A stretch of 64,000 bases of DNA, taken from positions 63,716,756-63,780,755 of the forward strand of contig CM060731.1 in NCBI GenBank assembly GCA_030704615.1, given 5' to 3'. The notes beneath the pieces are model-generated. The model ran no database searches and was not told where the DNA came from. It saw nothing but the letters and a program-made list of their open reading frames with translations. The stretch's first letter is position 1. Each line of letters opens with the position of its first letter. A program made the position numbers and the translations under genes. The DNA is from Takakia lepidozioides (Eukaryota; Streptophyta; Takakiopsida; Takakiales; Takakiaceae). Positions 19,780 through 29,989 of this stretch are shown here, piece after piece.

Positions 19780-21462
19780 CTACAATGCCCATCTACGCGA
19801 TCCCTGTCTCAAAGGAACCCTATTTCTATCATACACATCCCACTCACACTGTAATCGGAGGTCCCAATCATCTCGGGAGAACTCGTATGATGCAAATAGT
19901 TCGCTGCCAGCCCTAATAGTCCTACTAGCACATGTAATCACAAACATGTGCATCCCCTCACAGTATACTGACGTATGACCACAAAAGCTCTCATGCCCAT
20001 CGCTTCGCTCGTCCCATACTACATTGGTTCTCCTAGGATGACCAAAAGAACTATTGACCAGCCCAGCAACATTGCCGAAGATGTCGGGGACACCATCACA
20101 AAATATGATCTCAATGGGAGACAACCCCCGTCTACGTACATCCTGTCCGTTGACACACAAAATGTAGGGTAGGATGTATGGGGCTTCGAGGCGGTACGGA
20201 ACTCCGCGGAGGTGTAGTATGGACCGTAGTAGGGAAACAAGTCCACCATGTTGTTTCTCCGAGGAGGAACCACAATATCATTGACCGTGAATAAACCCCG
20301 ACCCATAGCAAGGTCTGTAGCGGCTCTCACAACATACCGTCTCTCCCAATACTCGAACTCCACATTTTCTTGGATGGGGGTGGGAGGGTCGAGATGATTC
20401 CCCCAACAACGAGGCTGGACGGTCCTTAGTAACATAGTCCTATGTGCTTCCCATCGGGGGTGAGGATCCGGCTCAGGCCGCCCAAGCCGAAGGGGAGGAA
20501 ACCTAGGGCGAAGCCGACCCCTCCTACAGGTTCGGGGGGCACATGCACGTGGAGGTGGAGGTGGAGGTGGTACTGCTGGCGGAGGAGATGAAAGTGGAGG
20601 TGGTTGAGGATGTAATGTCGGAGGTGCAGCCGGGGGTACAACGTCCGGATCAGGTACAACCGGAGGTGGATCAGGCAAAGAAACAGACGGGAGGGGGGGG
20701 AGGCCACAATAAGGGGGACCGCCTGAGGAAACTGGAGGTGGTGGTGGGGGGGGGGGGGGGGGTGGGCCTGCTCGTCGCCGGCCATAACGCCTACGACACC
20801 TATGATACCCCTCGACCCTACACATCTCATCTACGTGCTGCTGGGGGAACCAACTGGTCACATCGGGCACATGCTCTAGCACAAATTCTGCAAGTAGACC
20901 GGCGCGAAATGCCTCATGTGCAATGTGATTGCGAGCTTGGGCATCAAGTCGTGGCTGCAATGTGCGTAGTGAATGACGCATCAATACTTATGTCGTAATT
21001 TTGATTCATGTATGCTTACCAATCATACTATATTATTAGATAAACCTAAATGTACCTTGAATGAATGTTAATGAGAGGGGTGGGAAAAACACTCACCTTT
21101 GTTCTTGTAATGGTTTTCGACAACATGCGATCGCCGCCTCGGTGGTCTGGTGCCGCCCGGCGGTATCCGTTCCCAACATTAATGCACCAACACTCAATCC
21201 TGTTGGGGGGGGGGGGGTCAAAGGTGGACGTGGTTGGACGGGGCAACCCGCGGCGCGCCCGACTCGATCCCGGAGTGTCAACATCCTCCGCATCACATGA
21301 AAATTGGCCCCGATCCCTTCTACGATTGTGCCCGACAACCTGTATTGGATCAGGTGCAATGGGTGCCTCCTCGCCATGAAAAATGGTCGCTCTAGGGCCA
21401 CAATCGATATGTGGTACTACCTCCCCATCCTCGAGGGAGACGGGTCGATGTTTCCTCACCAT
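19780..21462 (-). pseudogene. SET-domain-like protein with proline-rich linker, frameshifted
   Basis: A 5' segment (21462-21046, rich in Arg, Pro and Asp) is followed by a frame 20984-20166. That frame has an alpha-helical start (LAEFVLEHVPDVTSWF), about 130 residues dominated by Pro (PPPPPPPPPP over a 13-base G tract), and the beginning of a SET fold: RYVVRAATDLAMGRGLFTVN and MVDLFPYYGPYY. The rest is in another frame (20160-19780): GNVAGLVNSSFGHPRRTNVV and MHMFVITCASRTIRAGSELF then ASYEF. GRGLF, the N-x-S box and GSELFASYEF correspond to the cofactor- and substrate-binding motifs of SET lysine methyltransferases. A 5-base tandem duplication at 20164-20173 (GTAGGGTAGG) accounts for the frame change. 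Context is transposon DNA, so this is probably an element-borne gene. Confidence 0.6.
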
Positions 21463-21865
21463 CCCATCCTAATTAACACACACCACCAACACTTTCATTT
21501 CTCAAAAACCGTTGGCAAAAAACCCCTATGCCTCAGCCTTGGGGCTTTCAAAATTGGTCATCAAAGGAGGAGCATCCCTATGGTGCTAGAGCCCAAGACA
21601 ATAAATCCTTCCTCTCTTTCTATCTTCAGGATGCTCACACTATGGAAAATTTTGTTGAGACCCAGCGCTTTGCGTTTATCAGATTGAACCACATTTTGGG
21701 TATGTGAATCCTAATTACACCGTTTATCCTTTTAACCCCAAGACCGACAACCAAAACCGCCAATCCAAAACCCAGCACCATAAAGAAAAGAAAACACCCT
21801 AACCCAGTACCATATGAAAAAATAAATAAATAAAATAAAAACTAAGAAACCCAAAAGGCCCTAAA
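21463..21865. other. Intergenic DNA without a recognised gene
   Basis: This is promoter-side flank of the SET-like gene on the minus strand. The right end is A-rich (AATAAATAAATAAAATAAAA) and contains AACCCTAAACCCTAAA-like telomere-type words near 21862. I see no gene. Confidence 0.4.
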
Positions 21866-22115
21866 CCCTAAATCTAGAAAGGCCGGCCGTCGCCTCCTGC
21901 GACACCTTGGCATCGCATTGGACGACGAGTTTTCTTTTCTTTTTTAACCTGGGGATCGCACCCCACGACGGACAGCCATCGCGGGGGCCGACGTGTTTTT
22001 TTATATTTATGGCCGGGGGTCGCAAGAAACGACGGCCAGCCGTCGCAAACTTCACTTTTACATTTCAGAAAAAGGGCGGACATAGGCGTGCGACGGCCAG
22101 GCGTCACACGTGGGC
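21866..22115. repeat. Cluster of CGACGGCCAGCCGTCGC palindromic motifs
   Basis: Short GC-rich palindromes (GCCGGCCGTCGCC, CGACGGACAGCCATCGC, CGACGGCCAGCCGTCGC, CGACGGCCAGGCGTCAC) recur every 50-70 bases between AT-rich spacers. The same style of motif is found at 27750-28320, next to a CACTA end. Together they look like the two subterminal repeat regions of one CACTA element (21.9-28.3 kb). The matching CACTA terminus on this side was not found. Confidence 0.5.
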
Positions 22116-22554
22116 GCCGTGCCCTTTTTTTCCCTAAGTGCTTGAAGCATCTCTTTCCCCTCCCTTTTTCATTTGTTCTTTGGGAGAGAGGTAGTTCAGA
22201 GAGTGGGGTTTAGGGTGGAGGAGAAACGCACCTGCTGTTGAGCCCGAGGTGGTCGCAAGGCCCCAAGGAGTTTGCCCCAACGCCGCTCCAACGCCCAAGG
22301 TAAGCACCGCCTCCTCCCTCACTTTCTGTCTTTTTTTCTTGCCCTAAGCACGGGCTGATGTCTCTCTCCCATGTGTGGTAGGAACGTCGTACAGAGGCGC
22401 GACCTAACGAGCTGAAGTGAGAGAGAGAGCCGTGGTGAGTGGGGGAAAGACGCCCTGTAGCGGTGGGGACCCGCGCCGCTGGCAGCCGCGATAGCACCGC
22501 AGCAGCTCGCCGCGCCAGCTCGCTTCAAGCACCAGCAGCAGCAGAGGTACGTCA

Positions 22555-22935
22555 GGGAAATTGCACTCTCCCTTTCCTCTCTGCTTCTATTTACTGTTCA
22601 AAGGTAGTCTTCCTGCCCTGACTTTAAATTTAGGTCTGGTGCCAAGAGTGGGATAGACCCTTGAGCGCATCCATGATGTCCTCCCCCATGTCACAGACTG
22701 GAAACAGGTTCAAGGAAGTTTTCTTCCTAACTTCATTGTCATCGGACAATTTTCTGGTAACAGACATGACTTTGGACACTACACTCTCGAAGTTAGGTTT
22801 ATCCAGCAAGGTCAAGACTTGCGGGTCCAGATTCAGATCCTTGAGAATCTCTTTTACTCTCTTCTCCCAGGGCTCACCCTGTTTGATAGGGCGGTCATGT
22901 TTCCAAGATATAGAATCGATTAACTAAGGATATCT
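22555..22935 (-). pseudogene. LINE ORF2 C-terminal fragment, second copy
   Basis: Reading right to left, the frame contains FESVVSKVMSVTRKLSDDNE and MGEDIMDALKGLSHSWHQ. It then runs into GTRPKFKVRAGRLPLNSK, which matches the LINE tail at 17378-17475 base for base with few changes. The zinc-knuckle itself is cut off at 22555. It confirms that one LINE family has inserted more than once here. Confidence 0.7.
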
Positions 22936-24500
22936 GGTGTTGGACATATGTTGCAGCTGAACCCACCATCTGACCTTGAATTTAGGGTGTCGGGAGCTTA
23001 AAAGAGAGCAGCACAAAAGAGAGGGAAGATATTCATGTCATGTCAAGACATAGACAAGACTTAGTAAAAGTCATTGTCAAGAAAAATGACATAGCAGCCT
23101 CATTACAAGGCATTGTCAAACATCTCCTTACATGTACAATCCCAGAAAAAAGATCCTTAAATTACAAGGTATCCTTATATCATCATGTTAACACTTCCCC
23201 TCCATAAATAGTTCATCTTAAATAAAAGAGACTGGATTTCAAAGTTCTTGAAATCATAGGGTGGGAGGGTGGGGTCTTCTAAAAAAACAAACACATATCA
23301 TGAGCATGTAGGGTTCTGAAGAATATATGCACATTTGCATACAGTCAATCAATCAAAGTCTGAACCACTTTATTTAAAACATACTGAGTTTTAAATAAGA
23401 GTTGTACGTGTTCCAGTGGCTTACAACAACCAAACAGAGGGCAAATGTTGTGATGATCATACAAAAACCCGTAAGTCATTACCATGTCACATTCCCAATC
23501 TCTGGGGGGAGCTTAAGAATACAGTTCGTAATCAAAAAAGCCCTGTAAAAATACTGGCTTGGTAATTCTTGGGTTCAAAAAGCTTAAACAAGTATGTTGT
23601 AAGCTCAACAGGTCTTTGAGAAAACCATTCCAGCAAGCCTAAGAGTGAGAACTTTGATGAAAACAATTCCCTATTACAGCTTTAAAGGACTTGTATGTTC
23701 CTAAAAGCACAAGCTGAACTAATTGTACTTCCATAAGTAGATGCACGGCTATGGTATGTATCCCAGGGCCTTATCCAGTCACTCTGCCAAGTTTTAGAGA
23801 GATCCTCAAAAATACCAGTCTGTAATCAGGTTATAATCTCCATGGGGGAGCCTGAAAGAATGTATGTGTTCTTAAAAAGGCTTACCCAATTCCTTACTTA
23901 ATACATTCTAAACTGGTGAGGCATAAACAACACTGTCTGACTCTCCAAAAGGCCAGAAAACAGGTCTGGAAAAATGCATCCAATGTCACACTTGCACCAC
24001 CAAACCCTTGTCATCACAACCAGCCCGAACCTTCACAATAAGGTCTGATTTCTAGGAGGCCCAGCCCATTTACTTCCCTGACTTAACAGATTTGGTTACC
24101 AAGAACCAGAAATCAAAGTAAAGGTTTAAGGCATATCCCCCTTGAAGCAGCTTTGAAGCAGAAAATTGCAACAACGGCAGCTTGTAGCATATCTTATCCC
24201 TCCGTTAGTGAGGATGCGCGAGGTGAATTACAAGATTTCACAGTTGCTATCCATGTCAGGTATGAGCCGTAAAGCATGCAAAGATCACAGAACCAGCAGA
24301 AGAAAGCATAGATGTGACACCACAAAGAACCTCAATCTTTTGTGGAGTAGGACGCTGCAGTGTTCATCATCTGAATTTGAACGAGCACAACAGAATGCAA
24401 CGGGAGGAGAGTTGAGGACAGGTTGTATCTTGTAATATAGGCCGCTTCCCCACCTCCATAACCGCCGCTGCTTCATCAATGAGGAAAAAACGTAGGCAAA
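22936..24500. other. No recognised gene
   Basis: About 1.5 kb of moderately AT-rich sequence. Open frames are under 90 codons and match nothing I know. Runs such as CATGTCATGTCAAGACATAGACAAG hint at old repeats, but no terminal structure was found. Confidence 0.5.
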
Positions 24501-24887
24501 CACAACAGTATGTCATTTGCCATCGCGGGAGATGAAAGTGTCTGCCGTCATCGCGCGTTCAAAAAACAAGAACACACCCGTTCGGATCTTGCTGCTCGGG
24601 CATTCAGCCGCCATCGAGCATTCGTCTGCCATCGCCCTCTTCCAGAGAAAAAAACACGCACGATATCGTGCTGTGTCTAGGGCAGAGAGACACTTAAAGG
24701 AAAACCACCCGCGATTTCATCCACCATCCGGTATGGATGGTATCAGACCAGGATGAAAAATGGGCATTCAATAGGTTTAAATCAAAGGAGCATAAACCTA
24801 AAATGCATTGAAATGCATATTTGCCTATAAATCATCCATTTATGGTTATAACAGAAATTTCATCCAGTATGGATGAAACCTTAAAAT

Positions 24888-24951
24888 TTGGGATTAAAAA
24901 TATATAGTATTTCCAAAATAAGTATTATGGAAAAAAATTGATAATCCCAAA
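24888..24951. repeat. Small AT-rich foldback (TTTGGGATTA ... TAATCCCAAA)
   Basis: A perfect 10-base inverted repeat encloses 44 bases of AT-rich sequence. Beside it, at 24719-24735 and 24850-24880, are further partial inverted copies of CATCCAKTATGGATG. This looks like the remains of a MITE. The flanks do not show a convincing target duplication. Confidence 0.45.
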
Positions 24952-24958
24952 CAAGTAG

Positions 24959-25095
24959 TTGGAGAGAAGGAGAGAGAGGGAGAGAGAGGGAGAGATCAGG
25001 AACCCCACCCATTTTTATTTATTTTTGTTTCCTGAGCTCTCCCTCTCTCTCCCTCTCTCTCTTTCGTGCTCAGTCACTCCCCCCCCCCCCCCACC
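24959..25095. repeat. GA/CT microsatellites and a C14 tract
   Basis: GGAGAGAGGGAGAGAGGG repeats are followed by CTCTCCCTCTCTCTCCCTCTC and a C tract at about 25079-25092. They lie just upstream of the CACTA-type gene starting at 25239 and may be 5' leader sequence. Confidence 0.7.
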
Positions 25096-25238
25096 TTTTT
25101 CTTTTCTCTTTGTTGCCCCCTCTCGAGACCCCGAGCACTTGCTGCTCTCAGCCCCTGACATGCTTGGTTTTTTTTGTTTTTGATCTGGAATGTTCCTAAT
25201 GAGGCCAACTTGTGGGTTTGCATGACAGGTGCCAGCTT

Positions 25239-27479
25239 ATGGGGAAAGAGAAGAAGTCCCCTGCCCCAAAGAAAGGGGCGGACAATCCGTTTGCTCTGTC
25301 GGCACGTGTGACGCGCCAGGGCGTCTCACGGCTAACCAGCCCCGTCGACAGCCACAGCCGGAGGGCTCGTCTGCCCCCCGAGGCCAATACCCCCCCTCTT
25401 GTCCACATCTTGGATGCGCGAGGGGCCGGCTCAGCCAGCTCTCCTATTCGGGAGGTTGTTGCTGAGCCAGATGCTCAATTGAGCACACCCCCGGCCACCA
25501 AGACGGGTGAAATGTACCTTGGCAAGCACATCACCCGTTCGGGGGCCCGGTATGGGCACCTTTTGGATGTCACCCCCATAGCGACCCCTTCCTCTGCAGC
25601 AAAGGCTGCACTTGCCAAGGCCCAACGTCAGGTTCAAGGGCCTTTGAAAGCCTCCATTGCCAGCCCATTGTTGTCGATGAGGGAGGAGGAGACGAGGAGG
25701 GCCAATGAAGTGGCCAAGATAGCGAAGCGCCTCGAAGAAGTCAAGCCGGGTGAGGGCTTCTACCCTGATACGCATTTGGGGGGGGGGGGGGAGAGAGGAG
25801 GAGGTATGGGCCGGTTCGGAGCAGCCTAGCCGATCAGCGACACCGCCCCCTAAGCCTGAGCGGTCAGCAAAGAAGGGCCTGGACTACGGGGCGCCGCCAC
25901 CGGCTATGATCCACATCTGGAATCTACTTCTAGTGGCGCTCCAGGAGGGGATAGAGCGGGCACTCCGGAAACGGGGACTCCTCCCACATCGGGTGACACC
26001 AGGGGTGAGTCGGACAAGCTTGCAAAGGTACAACTGTCGCACCTTGTTCCATGATTTATTATTTCCTTTGCATGCATGATTTTCTTTGTTGTTTGTTTCT
26101 TTTTTTGAATTTGGAGGGGTTATTTGTCTTCAGGAGGCAGCAACATGGCTGGCCTCATTGGTGCAGTCCCGTGGGGTTGCCAATGAGGGAGAGCACGTGG
26201 TGTTCATGAAGGACCTGAACAACAAAGGTAAGAAGAAGAGGCCTCGATCTCCCGAGATCCCTTTTACCATCAATGAAGGGGCTGTTGAGGAGAGAGAGAG
26301 AAGGGAGAGGGAGAAGGAGAGAGAGGAAGTAGCGGGGAAGGGGAAGGAGATGGTCGTGGAGAAGGGGAAGGAAAAGAAAAAGAAGAAAAAGAAGTCCCAT
26401 GGAGAGGGAGGGGTGAGTGTGCATGCGGGGGAGGGCATTGGGGTAACAAAGGAGCAGGGGAAGGAGGCTACAAAGAAGGGAGATGGTGGGATGGCCTTGG
26501 CGATACAGGACGTGGAGTTGGCAAAGATCGTGGTGCCACCGGTGGAGGTGAATCGCCATGGTGACCCCTGCGGTGCGTTCTGGGAGGCTATGAAGAAGCC
26601 AGCCTTCGAACTCGCATTGAGGTGGTTCCCTTTGCACATCGAGTGGCTGATCAGCACTTTGGCGTGAAGCGGGCGTATGCCCGTGAGTTAGACCGCCGGT
26701 TTCCGGGCAATTGGAGTGACACAAGGATGATGGAGATGGTGGGGCGAAACTTGAAGGACAGGAGGTACCGTGCCAGACAGATCATTCGGAGGGCAATGGA
26801 AAAGGGGGCCATATCCAAACCACCTTATGGAATTACACAGGTTGGCAAATCCTGAATCATGTCACCTTCCATTTGTCGCATGTGCATTAATGAGGTGGAT
26901 TCGATGCAATATATGTGTGTAATTCACTAATTGTTGGGGGGGGGGGGGGTGCATAGGTATCGTGGGATGCACTCATTGCGGGAGAGACTGATGCCGCAAA
27001 CAAGGCCAAATTTGACCGGGCACATGAAGCAACAACAGTCCGCCTTGACAAGCACGAATCCACACACAAGTGGGGCGCCGGCGGATCCAAGGGTTTTATC
27101 TTGTGATTTGTAAGTCGTACTTCCCTATGGATTTTGTTATGTCTTCTTTTTGGCTCCATCATCGCGAAGAACTGACTTTAATTTGTGGCATGTGTAGCAA
27201 CGCGCGTTTGAGAGGAAGCCATCTCCGGTAGAGTACAACTATGCCAAGGAGCATGGTTGGCAATCCCTCATGAAGAACATGGCCAACACAGAGGGGATGA
27301 GTGCACTACAGGGCACTAGTATGGATGAGGTCGAGGGTCATGCCCAGGGATTGGATGAGAGCTCTATGGGACTTAGGGGAACGTCGTCTCATTTACGTGC
27401 TCTGGCAAAGGGCGCGGAGTCATCAGGCTCATCGGATAGCTCTGAGTCCTCCACTGAGGATGAGGATGAGGATGACTAG
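25239..27479 (+). pseudogene. CACTA-associated second gene (Ptta/En/Spm-like), multi-exon
   Basis: ATG 25239 opens a basic, Pro/Ser-rich region (MGKEKKSPAPKKGADNPFAL) that loses frame at a G tract (about 25780). Later exons carry a Glu/Lys/Arg-rich stretch (26270-26400), a trihelix-like segment (DRRFPGNWSDTRMMEMVGRN), and, after an intron and another G tract (26937-26949), WDALIAGETDAANKAKFDRA and HESTHKWGAGGSKGF. The last exon (27199-27479) ends in an acidic tail (SSESSTEDEDEDD). The W...K...NR/DR...HT/HK..G.KGF layout is that of the plant transposase family Ptta/En/Spm, the DNA-binding partner of TNP2 in CACTA elements. At least two frameshifts, both at or near homopolymers, could be decay or assembly error. 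Confidence 0.6.
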
Positions 27480-27639
27480 TCCTAGTCCATGTAGGTCCCA
27501 GGGTCAGTCTACTGAACCTTTGTGAGCTTTTCAGCTCATGTCTTGTAAATATATTTCCATCTTTCCATCTTCCATCTTATTCATGTGTCGCACCGTCCTC
27601 ACCCTCGATTCATGCTTGCTCAATTGTGTACCTGCTAAC

Positions 27640-28330
27640 TCAGAGAAATGGAACTATAAGTTCTCCCATCCCCAAATACAAAACCAGGAAAAAAACAAAA
27701 AACCATCCCCAATTCACCCCCAAAATGAACCCCCAACCCCCCCCCACCAGGCTGCCCTCGCGACTGCAGCACGTCGCCAAGGGCGATGTGTTTTTTGGGC
27801 AGGGGCCGCAAGAAGCGACGGTTGGGCGTCGCAAACCCCATTTGCGGGCAGCAACGCCCGAAAAGCCTCTTCGAGCTACGTCTCGCCGTCGCTGCCCTCC
27901 AGCCGACGGCGTTGGTGGGGGCGCCGACGCGGCGTCGCATTTATTTATTTATTTTTCCTAACCTGATCTGGAGTCAACCGGGTGGTACGCCAAGTGACGC
28001 CCGTGCGTCGCTGCCCGCGACTATTGGGCGTGGCACAAAACAGCTGGAGTCGGTCTCCACCACGCCCGGGCGTGGGTTGTTGCGACGCTCCGGCGTTGCG
28101 TTTTTTTTTTTTAAATTTAAGAAAAAAAAAAAAAAAAAAAAGCGTGCCATCAGCGCGGACGGCCTGAAAAACCGACGTCCGGCAGTCGCGGGAGTTGGGG
28201 CGACGCCCTTGCGATTGCAGGGCGACGGCTGGGCGTTGCAAATTCTGCGCCTCCCGCGTGCCTGAAAAGGGCGTTTTCCCGACGCTGCGGCGTGGCGCGG
28301 GCGTCGCAAAGGCCCCCATTTTCCTGTAGT
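27640..28330 (+). mobile_element. CACTA 3' terminus with GCGACGCC subterminal repeats
   Basis: The segment is packed with short GC-rich motifs in both orientations (GCGACGGTTGGGCGTCGC, GCGACGCTCCGGCGTTGCG, GGGCGACGGCTGGGCGTTGC) and ends at CCCCCATTTTCCTGTAGTG (28312-28330). The reverse complement begins CACTACAGGAAAA, which matches the CACTACARGAAAA end of plant CACTA elements. GC-rich subterminal repeats are the known transposase-binding region of such elements. It lies downstream of the Ptta-like gene in the expected orientation. Confidence 0.75.
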
Positions 28331-28439
28331 GAACACTTCAGTGCGCCCTGCAAGACGAATCTCATGAGTCTCATGACAACAGTCCTCTCAGGAGACCACT
28401 CCAATTGCCTCTCCAGTAGACTCTACAGACTCGCAAGTA

Positions 28440-28725
28440 GGCTGGGTCCTGGTCCCACTACACTCAGCCGACTCGGCAGAGTCACAACTCAGCAGACTCA
28501 GAAGACTCATCACTCAGCAGACTCGGCATAATGAGCAGACTTAGCATAATGGGCAGACTCAGCAGACTCGACAGACTCGACAGATTGAGCAGACTCAGCA
28601 GACTTGACAGATTGAGCAGACTCAGGTCTGAGTGGGCAAACCGAGCAGACTGTCCTCATTCAAAAGACTAGGCAGATTTGCCAGACTGAGCAGACTGAAC
28701 GGACTCAACCAGCGAGAGGCAGGTG
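28440..28725. repeat. CAGACT minisatellite, first array
   Basis: Units of 8-17 bases built on GCAGACTCAGCAGACTCGACAGACTGAG run over about 280 bases. The array is located just downstream of the splice donor (28789) of the ULP-like gene on the minus strand, so it appears to fill an intron. Confidence 0.8.
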
Positions 28726-28789
28726 TGAACGTAGTGACGTCATTCAAAAGACTGGCCCGACAGAACAGACTGGGTATGCGAGATCTTAC

Positions 28790-29161
28790 TCCTCCACAAT
28801 CGGAACGATTATATGATGGCAGTCTTTTATGTCTTTGCCGAGCCGAGGGACGCTCCAGCAAGAATGCAGATACTCCACTAGCCTTTCCCGTGGCCCGTCC
28901 CAATGTGTCATCATATGAGACCACGTTGAGGCTGGCAGAAGAGCAACAGTACTTGAGTACTTCTCCTCAACCGTCTTCTCATAGAAATGACACCACAGCT
29001 CCAGCATTCTATCTGTGCACTCCGACTCCACCGTCTCAAGTGGCTTCAACTCCGGAGGCCCGATGGAGCACTCATACCGGGGGTCGCCTTCATAAAAGTG
29101 AACCATGCAATTGCCGGCCGCGACATTCCGTCGCAGGGCTGCGGCAAAACGAGAACCCAAC
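28790..29161 (-). pseudogene. ULP1-like cysteine protease gene, N-terminal catalytic exon
   Basis: An exon from acceptor TGTGTGCAG (29162) to donor GA/GTAAGATC (28790/28789) encodes about 124 residues, including AALRRNVAAGNCMVHFYEGD, ELWCHFYEKTVEEKYSSTVA and KDIKDCHHIIVPIVEE. The final hydrophobic strand just before the donor corresponds to the strand ahead of the catalytic His in ULP1/SENP proteases (…vviPiv…HW). The following exon with His, Asp and Cys was not found within the repeat-rich DNA to the left. The related gene at 39.1-39.9 kb has its donor at the same codon and phase. ULP-like genes carried by MULEs are known in plants. Assignment rests on this similarity and is moderate. Confidence 0.5.
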
Positions 29162-29199
29162 CTGCACACAGACCACGGCCTTGTGTGAAAACCCATATA

Positions 29200-29320
29200 C
29201 GCAACAGTCTGAGCGGACTAACTCCATTCAACAGACTGCCCATACCGAGCGGACTGAGCGGACTCACACTTTTGAGCAGACTGGAGTGACCAGACTCAGC
29301 AGACTGGGAGGACTACTCAC
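29200..29320. repeat. CAGACT minisatellite, second array
   Basis: The same GAGCGGACT/GAGCAGACT units recur here, between two putative exons of the ULP-like gene (29592-29326 and 29161-28790). This array therefore also occupies an intron. Confidence 0.7.
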
Positions 29321-29323
29321 TGG

Positions 29324-29592
29324 TGCATTTGTCACTGAAGAACCACTTCCTTGTCCGTATCCAATGCCATTTTGCGGTCCTTGTTCATGAAGACAACGGA
29401 CTTGCCTTTCTTCGCAGGTTTCTTGGCAACAGGACCCTCCCAAATTTCCTGAGTCTGCTCCACGACAGTCCTCTTCTTTGCTCTACTTGTGCCCATGGAT
29501 TCGGCGACTACTGTGGCCGGGTTCGATTCAGCAGACTGACGAAGTGATGCGGTCTTGCTTCGCAACACGACTGTGTCTGCAGGCTTGTTCAC
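29324..29592 (-). pseudogene. Probable upstream exon of the ULP-like gene
   Basis: The minus frame encodes a basic, Ser/Thr-rich segment (GPVAKKPAKKGKSVVFMNKD) that could be a nuclear localisation region. A good donor (CACCA/GTGAGT, near 29323) lies at its end, but an in-frame TGA occurs 11 bases before it, so either the frame or the gene is broken. No domain is recognised. Confidence 0.35.
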
Positions 29593-29989
29593 ACTTGCAG
29601 GACTATATTGGCAGCCTCACGGGTCGCATGCGTTGAACTAATCCATGCATCTGTTGGCGTTGTAAGTAAGCCACATTTTCTAGTGAGACATATATATATA
29701 TATATATTCAATATTTAGGATGAAGAGTTTTATTGTAAATTAGTGAGGCATTTTTTGTGTAATAATTTTTTATTCACTACATTGTAGTGAAAATAGTAGT
29801 GCACATACAATACAAATCCGAAACACCAAAAGAATTTGGATGGCTCAAAACATTTTAATTTCAATCAATGTCAAGAGTGTTTGCAAAGATCAAGTATAGC
29901 CACATTGTGTAGATCACCTACATGAGGGATTTTGCTCTATCCATAGTAGATCAAATCTTAGTCAAGTCATCAAAATCTGGTCGTAGGCT

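Noticed and set aside
26130-26657. Minus-strand Ser/Phe-rich ORF
   Set aside because: It is the antisense of the Glu/Lys-rich exon of the CACTA second gene.
28440-29320. CAGACT arrays as a coding repeat
   Set aside because: Unit lengths vary and the frame is not kept; they lie between putative exons.
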